Below, in pieces: positions 1-8,504 of a DNA stretch of 64,000 bases. Each line of letters starts with the position of its first letter. Position 1 is the stretch's first letter. The notes below the pieces were generated by a model that was not told the DNA's origin, ran no database searches, and saw only the letters and a program-made list of their open reading frames with translations. Position numbers and translations under genes: made by a program. The stretch is from an uncultured Sphingomonas sp. (GTDB lineage Bacteria > Pseudomonadota > Alphaproteobacteria > Sphingomonadales > Sphingomonadaceae), in contig NZ_CAKZHV010000032.1 of the NCBI RefSeq assembly GCF_936927845.1, positions 1-64,000 of the forward strand, in the 5' to 3' direction.

Positions 1-30
1 CTGCTGCCGTGGAACTACCGGCCCGTTTGA
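1..30 (+). CDS. C-terminal end of an unidentified gene
   Basis: The first frame is open from the window edge to a TGA at 28-30 and would end in LLPWNYRPV. Only nine residues are visible, so neither the family nor the reality of this gene can be established. It is in the same frame as the PspC-like gene that follows, 36 bases before that gene's GTG, so it could also be the upstream part of that gene interrupted by the TGA. Confidence 0.25.
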   Translation: MLPWNYRPV

Positions 31-66
31 GGTGACGCCGTCACCGGACGCTTACTCTGCGCCGCG

Positions 67-300
67 GTGGCGAGCGACTTCGGCTTCGATCCCTTGTGGC
101 TGCGCCTCGCGATCGGGGCGGCGCTGATGTGGAACCTGGAAGTCGCGCTCGCCGCCTACGCGACATTGGGTGCCATCGTCCTAATCAGCCGGTTGGCCGC
201 CCCGGATATGCGCGCTGACGCGCCGGTGGAAGCACCGGCGGCGGTGACCGCCGCATCGCAGCAGGACAATGCGACGATCGAGCTCCAGCGTGCCGCCTGA
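67..300 (+). CDS. Small PspC-like membrane protein
   Basis: This 77-residue protein starts at a GTG. Residues 4-14 (DFGFDPLWLRL) resemble the conserved core of the PspC domain, in which an FGFDP-type turn is followed by an arginine and a hydrophobic span. Residues 12-45 are hydrophobic and probably cross the inner membrane, and the remainder is an Ala-rich hydrophilic tail. Translation upstream of the GTG continues the PspC-like pattern (RLLCAAVASDF) for about 12 codons to the TGA at 28-30. The domain therefore looks N-terminally short, and the true start may be a rare codon or the frame may be interrupted. It converges on dnaA with a 7-base gap. PspC assignment is tentative. Confidence 0.45.
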   Translation: MASDFGFDPLWLRLAIGAALMWNLEVALAAYATLGAIVLISRLAAPDMRADAPVEAPAAVTAASQQDNATIELQRAA

Positions 301-307
301 GCGGCGT

Positions 308-1810
308 TTAGGCCTCGAGCTGGTGGATCAGCGTGCGCACCGCACCGTCGACATCGCGGTCGGTGTCGCGCAGCTCCTCGATCCGGCGAACGGCGTGGAT
401 CACCGTGCTGTGGTCGCGCCCGCCGAACTTGCGGCCGATCTCGGGCAGCGAGCGCGTCGTCATCCGCTTGGCGAGGTACATTGCGATCTGGCGCGGGCGC
501 GCGACCGCGCGGGCGCGGCGGGCGGAGAGCAGGTCGATCTGCTTGATGTCGAAATGTTCGGACACGAGCTTCTGGATCTCATCGATCGTCACGCGCCGCT
601 GCGCGCCGCGCAGCGTATCGCCGAGCACGCTCTGTGCGAAGCCGAGGTCGATGACCTCGCCGGTCAGCGAGGCATAGGCGACGACGCGGTTGAGCGCGCC
701 TTCGACCTCACGGATCGACGAGGCGATGCGGCACGCGATCATATCGACCACCTCGGCCGGAACGACCGCGTCGGGAAGTTCGGCGAGTCGCTGCGCCAGC
801 ACCGCGCGCCGCAATTCCAGCGTCGAGCCCTTCACGTCGGCCACCAGCCCTGCGCTCATGCGGCCGAGGATGCGCGTTTCGACCCCGTCGAGCGCCTGCG
901 GCGCGCGGTCGGCGGAGATCACCAGCCGCTTGCCCGCGGCCATGATCTCGTTGATCGTGTGGAAGAACTCCTCCTGCGTCGCATCCTTGCCCGCGATGAA
1001 CTGGAGATCGTCGATCAGCAGCAGGTCGCAGCCGCGCAGACGCGACTTGAACGCGTGGGTGTCGCGCGCGCGCATCGCGGCGACGAAGTCGAACATGAAC
1101 CGCTCCGCCGACATGCACAGCACGCGCGCGTGGGGGCGTGCGTCGAGGAAGGCGTGGCCGATCGCGTGCATCAGGTGCGACTTGCCCTGTCCGGTTCCGC
1201 CGTGAATGAACAACGGGCTGAACCGCACCGGACCCGGTTCGGCGAGCGCGCGCGCCGCGTTGAGCGCGACGAGGTTCGACGGATCGGCCACGAAGCGATC
1301 AAAGGTGTAGCGCGGATCGAGCGGTGGGCGCTCGATGGGCGGCACCGCGTCAGATACGGCGGGGCGCGGGGGCGCTGCGGCTGGTCGCGCCGCGAGATCG
1401 AGCAACGGCGCGGCAGGCGCAGCGACGGTGCGCGGAGCGGATGTCGTGGAAGCGAGCGGGGCTGCCGCGATCGCCACGACCTCCGGTGCCGCACTGGCGC
1501 GGCGGGTCTCGATGGTCACGCTGCGCACGCGGGGCAGCAACGCACGGAATTCGTGCACCAGCCGCTCGGCGTAATGGTTGCGGACCCAGTCGGTCATGAA
1601 CGCGGACGGCAGCGCCAGGCGCACGTCCTCGCCATCGCACGGCTCGACCAGCGACATCGGAGCGAGCCATTGATCGAACAAGCGCGCACCGGCGGACAGA
1701 CGCAGGTTGGCGCGGACGCGGGCCCACGCCCGGCCCGTGTCGCTCAACCCCGTCTGATCACCGCCTTGCAGCACGCACACGTCTCCCGTTGCCGCAAACA
1801 GCCCGTTCAC
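308..1810 (-). CDS. dnaA: Chromosomal replication initiator protein DnaA
   Basis: DnaA is the AAA+ ATPase that binds DnaA boxes and melts oriC. The 500-residue product has the expected order: an N-terminal interaction domain, an Ala/Pro-rich linker at about 105-160, the AAA+ domain with Walker A GGTGQGKSH and Walker B LLLIDDLQF, and the C-terminal helix-turn-helix. The DnaA signature is visible near the end (GGRDHSTVIHAVRRIEEL). The start is a GTG. The N-terminal extension before SDTGRAWARVR makes the protein slightly longer than the E. coli one (467 aa), so a start about 20 codons later is possible. The gene stands alone with its promoter in the AT-richer region upstream. Confidence 0.97.
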   Translation of the reverse strand: MNGLFAATGDVCVLQGGDQTGLSDTGRAWARVRANLRLSAGARLFDQWLAPMSLVEPCDGEDVRLALPSAFMTDWVRNHYAERLVHEFRALLPRVRSVTIETRRASAAPEVVAIAAAPLASTTSAPRTVAAPAAPLLDLAARPAAAPPRPAVSDAVPPIERPPLDPRYTFDRFVADPSNLVALNAARALAEPGPVRFSPLFIHGGTGQGKSHLMHAIGHAFLDARPHARVLCMSAERFMFDFVAAMRARDTHAFKSRLRGCDLLLIDDLQFIAGKDATQEEFFHTINEIMAAGKRLVISADRAPQALDGVETRILGRMSAGLVADVKGSTLELRRAVLAQRLAELPDAVVPAEVVDMIACRIASSIREVEGALNRVVAYASLTGEVIDLGFAQSVLGDTLRGAQRRVTIDEIQKLVSEHFDIKQIDLLSARRARAVARPRQIAMYLAKRMTTRSLPEIGRKFGGRDHSTVIHAVRRIEELRDTDRDVDGAVRTLIHQLEA

Positions 1811-2165
1811 GGCGCACCATCTTCAAAGGTCAGAACTGCCCTACGCGGTCCCCACCACGTCGGGTCGCCAAGCTGATCCGTTTGCCCCAACCGAACGATC
1901 GTCGGCCTGGAGCGACAGGATTAGGAACATGGGCGTGAGTCGATCAAGCCCGCGCGCGGACACAAAAACGAAATAAAGCGGATTGACACGGATTTCGGCG
2001 CTGAAACGCGTCGAAAATCTTATAAGTCGTTGTCTCTACACGCTTTTACTTTGTCGTTTTGTGCCCGGCCGAACACGAATCGCGGACTTAACTGGCTTTT
2101 TCAAACCGAGCCAACAGCGTCGGCATTTATGTTGCTCAAGGTTCCCGCTGATCGGCGTCGGGCAT
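1811..2165 (-). promoter_or_regulatory. dnaA upstream intergenic region
   Basis: This is 355 bases without a gene, clearly AT-richer than its surroundings around 1965-2060. It should hold the dnaA promoter, since rpsT on the far side points the same way and ends in a terminator. I cannot assign -35/-10 elements with confidence. Two GANTC sites, the recognition sequence of the alphaproteobacterial methyltransferase CcrM, lie at 1937-1941 (GAGTC) and 2077-2081 (GAATC). I see no perfect DnaA box (TTATCCACA). Confidence 0.5.
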
Positions 2166-2203
2166 GAAAAAAGGCCCGCCGGATTACCTCCGGCGAGCCT
2201 TTA
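2166..2203 (-). terminator. Rho-independent terminator of rpsT
   Basis: Read on the minus strand, GGCTCGCCGGA, a GGTAA loop and TCCGGCGGGCC form an 11-base stem with one G-T pair, followed by a run of six T. It begins about 20 bases after the rpsT stop. Confidence 0.9.
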
Positions 2204-2222
2204 ACAGCGCGTAAACGATGCG

Positions 2223-2486
2223 TCAGGCGAGCGCGGACAAACGCTTAGTCAGGCGCGAGAACTTGCGCGACGCGGTGTTCTTGTGGAGCACGCCCTTGGC
2301 AACGCCACGCGCCAGCTCGGGCTGCACCGCCGCGAGCGCCGTCGTCGCCGCCGCCTTGTCGCCCGACGCGAGCGCTGCCTCGACCTTCTTCACGAAGGTG
2401 CGAATGCGGCTGACGCGGGCACCGTTCACTTCGGCCCGACGCTCGTTGCGGCGGATGCGCTTCTTGGCTTGCGGCGTGTTCGCCAT
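2223..2486 (-). CDS. rpsT: 30S ribosomal protein S20
   Basis: S20 is an early-assembling 16S rRNA-binding protein of the small subunit. The 87-residue Ala/Lys/Arg-rich sequence begins MANTPQAKKRIRRNERR and ends KFSRLTKRLSALA, both typical of the family, and the length is normal. The ATG at 2486 is preceded by an AGAGGA ribosome binding site. The frame stays open far upstream, but that extension lies over mutM and is spurious. It lies 97 bases downstream of mutM and is closed by a strong terminator. Confidence 0.97.
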   Translation of the reverse strand: MANTPQAKKRIRRNERRAEVNGARVSRIRTFVKKVEAALASGDKAAATTALAAVQPELARGVAKGVLHKNTASRKFSRLTKRLSALA

Positions 2487-2583
2487 GTAGGTCCTCTGAT
2501 CTGCTGAAAACGTTGACAAAGGGCGCGGGAACAGCCCGCCACCCTCTTGAAGGTGACGCGCATAGCGATGCGGAGACGAAGCG

Positions 2584-3426
2584 TCAACTCTTGCGGCGAC
2601 CCGGGCGCGGTCGGCCTTCCTGACACGCGGGGCACCAGAAGGTCGAACGGCCCCCTTCGGCATAGCGCGCAACAGTGCCGCCGCATCCGCACGGCTCGCC
2701 CTCGCGGCCGTAAACCGCGAACTGCTTGGAGAAATAGCCGAGCTCGCCATCGGGCCGCGCGTAATCGCGCAGCGTCGATCCGCCCGCCTCGATCGCTGCA
2801 TGGAGAACGAGTCGGATCGCATCGACCAGCCGCGCCAGATGCACGACACCGATCTCGCCCGCCGCGCGATGCGGGTCGATACGGGCGTCGTACAGCGCTT
2901 CGCACACGTAGATGTTGCCAAGGCCCGCGACCACGCGCTGATCGAGAAGCGCGAGTTTGATCGACGTGCGTTTGCCCGCAAGCGCGGCGTGCAGATAAGC
3001 GGCATCGAATGAAAAATCGAGCGGCTCGGGTCCGAGCGACTGGAACGCGGGAAACGACGCCAGCGTGTCGGTCGCGACCAGGTCGACCGAGCCGAACCGA
3101 CGCGCATCGTTGAGCGCCAGGCGCCTTCCCTCACCCGTCTCGATCACCAAATGGTCGTGGAGGTGCAGTTCCTCCGGATCGACCCGCCAGCGCCCCGACA
3201 TGCCCAGATGAAAGATCATCGTGTCGCCGCGATCGGTCCCGATCAGCCCGTATTTGGCGCGACGGTCGAGATCGGTCACGCGCGCGCCGGTCAGCCGCTG
3301 GCGCAGATCGTCGGGAAAGGCGCGGCGCAGGTTCGCGCGGCGCGTCTCGATCGATGCGATCACTAGGCCTTGGAGGACAGGGCGCAGACCCCGCACGGTT
3401 GTCTCAACTTCGGGAAGCTCTGGCAC
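2584..3426 (-). CDS. mutM: Formamidopyrimidine-DNA glycosylase (Fpg/MutM)
   Basis: MutM excises oxidised purines such as 8-oxoguanine and nicks the abasic site. The 280-residue protein starts at a GTG giving PELPEVETTVRGL; after initiator removal, Pro and Glu at the N-terminus are the catalytic nucleophile and acid. The conserved lysine is in DRRAKYG, and a C-terminal zinc finger is present (EPCGCGG then STFWCPACQ). The first Cys pair is C-x-C rather than the C-x2-C of E. coli, one residue shorter. The open frame continues about 126 codons upstream but there overlaps ubiE on the other strand, so the GTG before PELPEVE is the right start. It diverges from ubiE. Confidence 0.96.
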   Translation of the reverse strand: MPELPEVETTVRGLRPVLQGLVIASIETRRANLRRAFPDDLRQRLTGARVTDLDRRAKYGLIGTDRGDTMIFHLGMSGRWRVDPEELHLHDHLVIETGEGRRLALNDARRFGSVDLVATDTLASFPAFQSLGPEPLDFSFDAAYLHAALAGKRTSIKLALLDQRVVAGLGNIYVCEALYDARIDPHRAAGEIGVVHLARLVDAIRLVLHAAIEAGGSTLRDYARPDGELGYFSKQFAVYGREGEPCGCGGTVARYAEGGRSTFWCPACQEGRPRPGRRKS

Positions 3427-3542
3427 GTCTGGCGAGCTAGGTTGGGTTTGCTCGCCCGGCAAGGCTTGGCTAGAGCGGCGACGCCTCCCCTGCCCCGCGC
3501 TGGGGCCGTGCGCTTGCCCGGACCGTCCGGGCGCCGCGGGTG

Positions 3543-4298
3543 ATGAACGGAAGTGAAACGTTGAGCGAGCAAGAAACCGTCTCCTTCGGCTACGAAGACG
3601 TATCCCCGACCGAGAAGACGCAGCGCGTGCGCGGCGTGTTCTCCAACGTGGCGAGCCGCTACGACCTGATGAACGACGCGATGTCGGCTGGCATGCACCG
3701 GTTATGGAAGGATCGCTTCGTGCGTCGCGTGAAGCCGCGTTCGGGCGAGCAGATCCTCGACATGGCGGGCGGCACCGGCGACATCGCGTTCCGCATGGCT
3801 CCATCAGGCGCGGCGATCACGGTGGCGGACATCAACCCCGAGATGCTGGGTGTCGGCATGAAGCGTGCGCAGGAGCGCGGGCTGACCGGATTGGTGTGGA
3901 CGGAGGCGAATGCCGAGACGCTGACCTTTCCGGACAAGTTCTTCGACGCCTACACGATCGCATTCGGCATCAGGAACGTGACCGACATTCCGAAGGCGCT
4001 GCGCGAAGCACATCGCGTGCTACGGCGCGGCGGGCGGTTCTTCTGCCTCGAATTCTCCACCACCACCTGGCCGGGCTTCGGCGAGGTGTATGACGCCTAC
4101 TCGCACAAGGTCGTGCCGCAGCTCGGCAAGCTCCTGGCAAACGATCCCGACAGCTACCGCTACCTGATCGAGTCGATCCGGCGCTTCCCCGACATGCCCG
4201 CATTCGAGCGGATGATCGGTGAAGCCGGCTTCGTGCGCACACAGGTCGAGCCGATGCTGGGCGGACTGGTCGCGATCCACAGCGGCTGGAAGATTTGA
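3543..4298 (+). CDS. ubiE: Ubiquinone biosynthesis C-methyltransferase UbiE
   Basis: UbiE is a SAM-dependent C-methyltransferase of the ubiquinone ring. The roughly 251-residue protein has the SAM-binding motif LDMAGGTGDIAFR and the UbiE signatures YDLMNDAMSAGMHRLWKD and AFGIRNVTD, plus the end motif GLVAIHSGWK. The ATG at 3543 directly follows an in-frame GTG at 3540. Its stop overlaps the TTG start of ubiB, so the two are translationally coupled and form a ubiquinone synthesis pair. Confidence 0.97.
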   Translation: MNGSETLSEQETVSFGYEDVSPTEKTQRVRGVFSNVASRYDLMNDAMSAGMHRLWKDRFVRRVKPRSGEQILDMAGGTGDIAFRMAPSGAAITVADINPEMLGVGMKRAQERGLTGLVWTEANAETLTFPDKFFDAYTIAFGIRNVTDIPKALREAHRVLRRGGRFFCLEFSTTTWPGFGEVYDAYSHKVVPQLGKLLANDPDSYRYLIESIRRFPDMPAFERMIGEAGFVRTQVEPMLGGLVAIHSGWKI

Positions 4299-5833
4299 CC
4301 TCCGCACTCGTCCACACCTGGCGCCTGCTGACGTGGGGCCGCACGCTGGCACGACACGGCGCGTTGCGCGGGATCGAGCGTGATCCCAACACGCCCGCGC
4401 GGTTACGCCGGCTGCTCCGTCTCGCGCGGTTCGGTGCACGCGTGCCCGAGCAGCCGCGTTACGCGGACGCGTTCGAAGCGCTCGGGCCGGCGGCGATCAA
4501 GTTAGGCCAAACGCTCGCCACCCGGCCCGACATCGTCGGCGAGGATGCCGCAAACGGACTGCTGCGCTTGCAGGACGCGGTGCCGCCGATTCCCTTCTCG
4601 GTCGTGTGCGCGCAGATGAAGGCGAGTTTTGGCCGCCCGCTCGACCAATTGTTCAGCGAGATCGAGGAAGTGCCCGTCGGCGCCGCGTCGATCGCGCAGG
4701 TGCACCGCGCGCTGACCACCGACGGGCGCCGCGTCGCGGTCAAGGTGCTTCGACCGAACGTCGAGGAAGACTTCGCGCGCGCGATCGATACCTATGAATG
4801 GGCGGCGGCGCAGATCGAGCCGATGGGCGGCGAACTCGCGCGACTGCAGCCGCGGCTGGTGATCGAGACGTTCAAGCGCTGGACCGCGCGCGAACTCGAT
4901 CTCAGGCGCGAGGCGGCATCGTCGTCCGAACTCGCGGAGAACATGTCGGCCGAACCCGGCTTCCTGGTGCCTGCGATCGACTGGCAGCGCACCACCGGCA
5001 AGGTGCTGACCAGCGAGTGGATCGACGGGATCAAGCTGTCGAACCGTGCGGCGCTGATCTCGGCGGGCTACGACCTACCCGGGCTGGCGCGCGTGCTGAT
5101 CCACGCCTTTCTGCGTCAGGCGATCGCCGATGGCTTCTTCCACGCCGACATGCACCAGGGAAACCTGTTCGCGGTGCCGGGCAACCGCGTCGTTGCGATC
5201 GATTTTGGCATCATGGGACGGATCGACCGGCGCGCGCGGGTGTGGCTGGCGGAGATCCTCTACGGTCTGATTACGGGCAATTACCGCCGCGTGGCGGAGA
5301 TCCATTTCGAGGCGGGCTACGTGCCGTCGCACCACGACGTGGGCGAATTCGCGACGGCGCTGCGCGCGGTAGGCGAGCCGATGCGCGGATTGCCGGTCAA
5401 GGAGATGTCGATCGGGATGATGCTCGATTCGCTCTTCTCGATCACGCGCGACTTCGACATGATCACGCAGCCGCACCTGCTGCTGCTGCAAAAGACGATG
5501 GTGATGGTGGAGGGCGTCGCCACCAGCCTCGATCCCGACATCAACCTGTGGGAAACGGCGGGGCCGTTCGTCGAGGAATGGATCCGCACCGAACTCGGGC
5601 CCGAGGCCGCGGTGGCGGACCGGATCGTCGCCGATGTGCGCACGCTCGCGCGCCTGCCCGACCTCGTTCGACGGATCGAGGCGCGTTACCCGGCACCCGG
5701 CGGCGCGCCACCTGCTCCGCCGCTGCCGCAGATCGAGGTGGTGCGGATCGGGTCGAGCTGGCGTTACGTCGCGGTCGCGGTGGTCAGTGCGGCGCTGGCG
5801 GTCGGCGCCACGTTGATCGGAACGGCGTGGTAG
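4295..5833 (+). CDS. ubiB: Ubiquinone biosynthesis kinase-like protein UbiB
   Basis: UbiB is a membrane-anchored protein-kinase-like ATPase needed for ubiquinone synthesis. The 512 residues include the family KLGQ motif (AAIKLGQTLATRPD, residue ~69), the nucleotide-binding lysine in RVAVKVLRP, the catalytic-loop-like HADMHQGNL and the metal-binding IDFGIMG. A C-terminal hydrophobic segment (VAVAVVSAALAVGATLIG) is the membrane anchor. Translation begins at a TTG that overlaps the ubiE TGA (TTGA), a rare but clear coupling, because no other start fits the N-terminus. Confidence 0.96.
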   Translation: MTSALVHTWRLLTWGRTLARHGALRGIERDPNTPARLRRLLRLARFGARVPEQPRYADAFEALGPAAIKLGQTLATRPDIVGEDAANGLLRLQDAVPPIPFSVVCAQMKASFGRPLDQLFSEIEEVPVGAASIAQVHRALTTDGRRVAVKVLRPNVEEDFARAIDTYEWAAAQIEPMGGELARLQPRLVIETFKRWTARELDLRREAASSSELAENMSAEPGFLVPAIDWQRTTGKVLTSEWIDGIKLSNRAALISAGYDLPGLARVLIHAFLRQAIADGFFHADMHQGNLFAVPGNRVVAIDFGIMGRIDRRARVWLAEILYGLITGNYRRVAEIHFEAGYVPSHHDVGEFATALRAVGEPMRGLPVKEMSIGMMLDSLFSITRDFDMITQPHLLLLQKTMVMVEGVATSLDPDINLWETAGPFVEEWIRTELGPEAAVADRIVADVRTLARLPDLVRRIEARYPAPGGAPPAPPLPQIEVVRIGSSWRYVAVAVVSAALAVGATLIGTAW

Positions 5834-5835
5834 CA

Positions 5836-6861
5836 GTGGGCGAGCGCCGCTGGCTGCGCGTGGCCACGCGGGTCGCCTCGGTGCGGCGCACGACCGCGCG
5901 AGCGCTGCTGCTCGCCCTGGTGGTGCTGATGATCGCCGCTGCGCTGATCGCCGGTCCGCCCGTGGCGCTCGGCGATCAGGATCACGTCGCGTTGGTGGCA
6001 GCCATGCGCAACGGCAGCGATTATTACGGCCTGGTCGGCGGCATCGTACCCGCGGGTGCTTTTGCCGGGCGATTGATCCCGCTGCCGACCCTGGCGTTGA
6101 TCGAGACCCGGATAGGCGTGCTCGGGATGATGATCCTGTTGTGCGGGGTGCTCGCGTCGATCCTGCTGAGCGGCTGGAACCGGATCGGTGAAACACTGAC
6201 CGAAGTTCCGGCGCGGATCGGCGGTGCGCTGCTGCTGCTCGGCGGCGCGGCGGCGGGCGCCCTGCTGACGATCGTCGAACCTCATGCCGGCTGGATAGCG
6301 CTGCTCGCCGGCTGGTCGCTGCTGCTGCGGCAGCGCGGGCGCTGGATCGAGGCAGCGGCGATCGCCGCGGTGGCGGCGACGATCGATCCTGCGGCGCTGG
6401 TTCTCACCATCGTCATGGCCGCGGCAGCGCTGCGCGACGGCGACACGCCGGAGGCCGTGGGCTGGATTGCGGCAGCGGCGCTCGGTCTGGTGACGTGGCT
6501 CGCACACCGCATCGCGCTGTCGAGCATGGGCGTGGCTGCAATCGGGATCGGACCTGCGGCTTCGCCGATCGACGCGGCGGTGGCGGCGCTGCTGCCCGGC
6601 GTTTCCGCGCCGCTCGCCGCCGCCGTCTGGCTGCTCGCCATAGCAGGGTGGGCCTTCGGGCGTGGCGACCGGGCCGCGCGCATCGCCATCGCTTCGATCG
6701 CAGGCACAGCGACCGCATTCGTGCCGGGCATGCAGTCCGCCGCGACGCTCGCCATCGTGCTGCTCCCGCTGGGGCTGATGTTCGCGGTGGATGCAGTCGC
6801 ATCGCTGACCCGCCACGCGACGAGTCGACGGCGGATCACGGTGACGCGGGTGGCGCGGTGA
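5836..6861 (+). CDS. Multi-pass membrane protein of unknown function
   Basis: About 341 residues, starting at GTG 5836 (or GTG 5827, which would overlap the ubiB stop). At least eight hydrophobic segments can be seen, beginning with ARALLLALVVLMIAAALIAG and ending just before a basic tail. A hydrophilic stretch DQDHVALVAAMRNGSDYYG after the first span is reminiscent of the periplasmic loop of GT-C glycosyltransferase-like proteins, but the rest gives no motif I recognise. It sits two bases after ubiB and 25 before coaBC, so it is probably cotranscribed. Function unknown. Confidence 0.75.
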   Translation: MGERRWLRVATRVASVRRTTARALLLALVVLMIAAALIAGPPVALGDQDHVALVAAMRNGSDYYGLVGGIVPAGAFAGRLIPLPTLALIETRIGVLGMMILLCGVLASILLSGWNRIGETLTEVPARIGGALLLLGGAAAGALLTIVEPHAGWIALLAGWSLLLRQRGRWIEAAAIAAVAATIDPAALVLTIVMAAAALRDGDTPEAVGWIAAAALGLVTWLAHRIALSSMGVAAIGIGPAASPIDAAVAALLPGVSAPLAAAVWLLAIAGWAFGRGDRAARIAIASIAGTATAFVPGMQSAATLAIVLLPLGLMFAVDAVASLTRHATSRRRITVTRVAR

Positions 6862-6886
6862 GGGCGATGACGGGTAGAACAACGAC

Positions 6887-8065
6887 GTGAGCCGTATATT
6901 GCTGATCGTCGGCGGCGGGATCGCTGCCTACAAGGCCTGCGAGATCGTGCGCACCTTGCGCAAGCGCGGTCATTCGGTGCGCTGCGTGATGACCGAGGCG
7001 GCGTCGCATTTCGTCACCCCGATGACGCTCGCGGCGCTGTCCGAGGACAAGGTCTACACGACCTTGTGGGATTTGAAGGACGAGGCGGAGATGGGCCACA
7101 TCCAGCTCAGCCGGGAGGCGGACCTGGTCGTCGTCGCGCCGGCCTCGGCCGATCTGCTGGCGCGCATGGCGAGCGGGATCGCCAACGATCTCGCAACGAC
7201 CCTGCTGCTCGCGACCGACAAGCCCGTGCTCGCCGCCCCTGCGATGAACGTGCGGATGTGGCATCACGCCGCGACGCAGCGCAACGTCGCGCAACTGCGC
7301 GCCGACGGGGTCACCGTCATGGCGCCCGATGAAGGCGCAATGGCGTGCGGCGAATGGGGAGCAGGTCGCCTGCCGGAGCCCGACGCCATCGTCGCGGCGA
7401 TCGAAGCGGCGTTGGCACCCTCCGGTGACCGGCCGCTCGCGGGCAAGCGCGTGATCGTCACCGCGGGGCCGACGCACGAGCCGATCGATCCGGTGCGCTA
7501 CATCGCCAACCGATCCTCGGGCAAGCAGGGCTTCGCCATTGCGGCGGCACTCGCGACGCTGGGTGCCGAGGTGCGGCTGATTGCGGGTCCGGTCACGCTG
7601 CCGACACCGCCGGGCGTCACCCGCGTCGACGTGGAGACCGCGCGCGAGATGGCACAGGCCGTTGCCTCCGCCCTGCCCGCCGATGCGGCGGTGATGGTTG
7701 CGGCAGTCGCCGATTGGCGCGTCGACGCCAGCGCGGAACAGAAGATCAAGAAAGGCGACCGGCAACCCGCACTGACACTGGTCGAGAACCCTGACCTCCT
7801 CGCCGACCTCGCGCGCAGCGAGCATCGCCCGACGCTGCTGGTCGGCTTCGCTGCCGAAACCGAGCGCGTGGTCGAGCACGCATCGGCCAAGCTCACGCGC
7901 AAGGGGGCAGACTGGATCGTCGCCAACGATGTTTCGGGCGACGTGATGGGCGGCGACGCGAACACGGTCCATCTCGTGACCCGCGCGGGCGTGGAGAGCT
8001 GGACCAGATTGCCCAAGCATGATGTCGCGCTGCGGCTCGCACGAAAGATCGCCAATGCGCTTTGA
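6887..8065 (+). CDS. coaBC: Bifunctional phosphopantothenoylcysteine decarboxylase/synthetase
   Basis: CoaBC carries out two steps of coenzyme A synthesis: joining phosphopantothenate to cysteine, then decarboxylating it. The 392-residue protein has the flavoprotein CoaC domain first (GGGIAAYKACEIVR; SREADLVVVAPASADLLARM; APAMNVRMW) and the CoaB domain second (TAGPTHEPIDPVRYIANRSS; SGKQGFAIA). Length is normal. The GTG start at 6887 gives the expected N-terminus SRILLIVGGG. Its end overlaps dut by 11 bases. Confidence 0.97.
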   Translation: MSRILLIVGGGIAAYKACEIVRTLRKRGHSVRCVMTEAASHFVTPMTLAALSEDKVYTTLWDLKDEAEMGHIQLSREADLVVVAPASADLLARMASGIANDLATTLLLATDKPVLAAPAMNVRMWHHAATQRNVAQLRADGVTVMAPDEGAMACGEWGAGRLPEPDAIVAAIEAALAPSGDRPLAGKRVIVTAGPTHEPIDPVRYIANRSSGKQGFAIAAALATLGAEVRLIAGPVTLPTPPGVTRVDVETAREMAQAVASALPADAAVMVAAVADWRVDASAEQKIKKGDRQPALTLVENPDLLADLARSEHRPTLLVGFAAETERVVEHASAKLTRKGADWIVANDVSGDVMGGDANTVHLVTRAGVESWTRLPKHDVALRLARKIANAL

Positions 8066-8504
8066 TCCTGTTCGCATTGCCGTGCAGCGCCTCGCGCATG
8101 GTGCCGGTCTCCCCCTTCCCGCCTACGCGACCACCGGCGCAGCCGGAATGGACGTCGTGGCGGCCGAGGATGCGGTGCTCGCGCCCGGCGCGCGTGCGGC
8201 GATCGCCACCGGTTTTGCGCTGGCGATCCCGGACGGCTATGAAGTGCAGGTGCGCCCACGATCCGGCCTCGCGCTGAAACACGGCATCACGTGCCTGAAC
8301 ACGCCGGGCACGATCGACAGCGACTATCGCGGCGAGGTGAAGGTTATCCTCGCCAATCTGGGTGCCGAACCGTTCGCGGTACGCCGGGGTGAACGGATCG
8401 CGCAGTTGGTACCCGCGCCGGTGCTCCGCGCCGAACTGAACGAGGTCGAGCATCTGGACGAAACCGCACGCGGCACCGGCGGGTTCGGCTCGACCGGGCG
8501 CTGA
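8055..8504 (+). CDS. dut: Deoxyuridine 5'-triphosphate nucleotidohydrolase
   Basis: dUTPase hydrolyses dUTP to dUMP, keeping uracil out of DNA and feeding dTMP synthesis. The 149-residue protein shows the five trimeric-dUTPase motifs, including AGMDVVAAED, RPRSGLALKHG, NTPGTIDSDYRGEV and the C-terminal arm RGTGGFGSTGR. The ATG at 8055 lies inside the end of coaBC, a pairing common in proteobacteria. Its stop shares one base with the next start. Confidence 0.97.
   Translation: MRFDPVRIAVQRLAHGAGLPLPAYATTGAAGMDVVAAEDAVLAPGARAAIATGFALAIPDGYEVQVRPRSGLALKHGITCLNTPGTIDSDYRGEVKVILANLGAEPFAVRRGERIAQLVPAPVLRAELNEVEHLDETARGTGGFGSTGR

Noticed and set aside
269..1876. 535-codon open frame antisense to dnaA
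   Set aside because: Composition (His/Arg/Asp-rich) and lack of any motif show it is a shadow of dnaA in a GC-rich genome.
1811..2222. Chromosomal origin next to dnaA
   Set aside because: No perfect DnaA boxes seen; in many alphaproteobacteria oriC lies elsewhere.
4798..5826. Upstream part of a 687-codon frame running through ubiB
   Set aside because: Only the part after the ubiB stop encodes a plausible membrane protein; the rest is out of frame with ubiB and Arg/Gly-rich.
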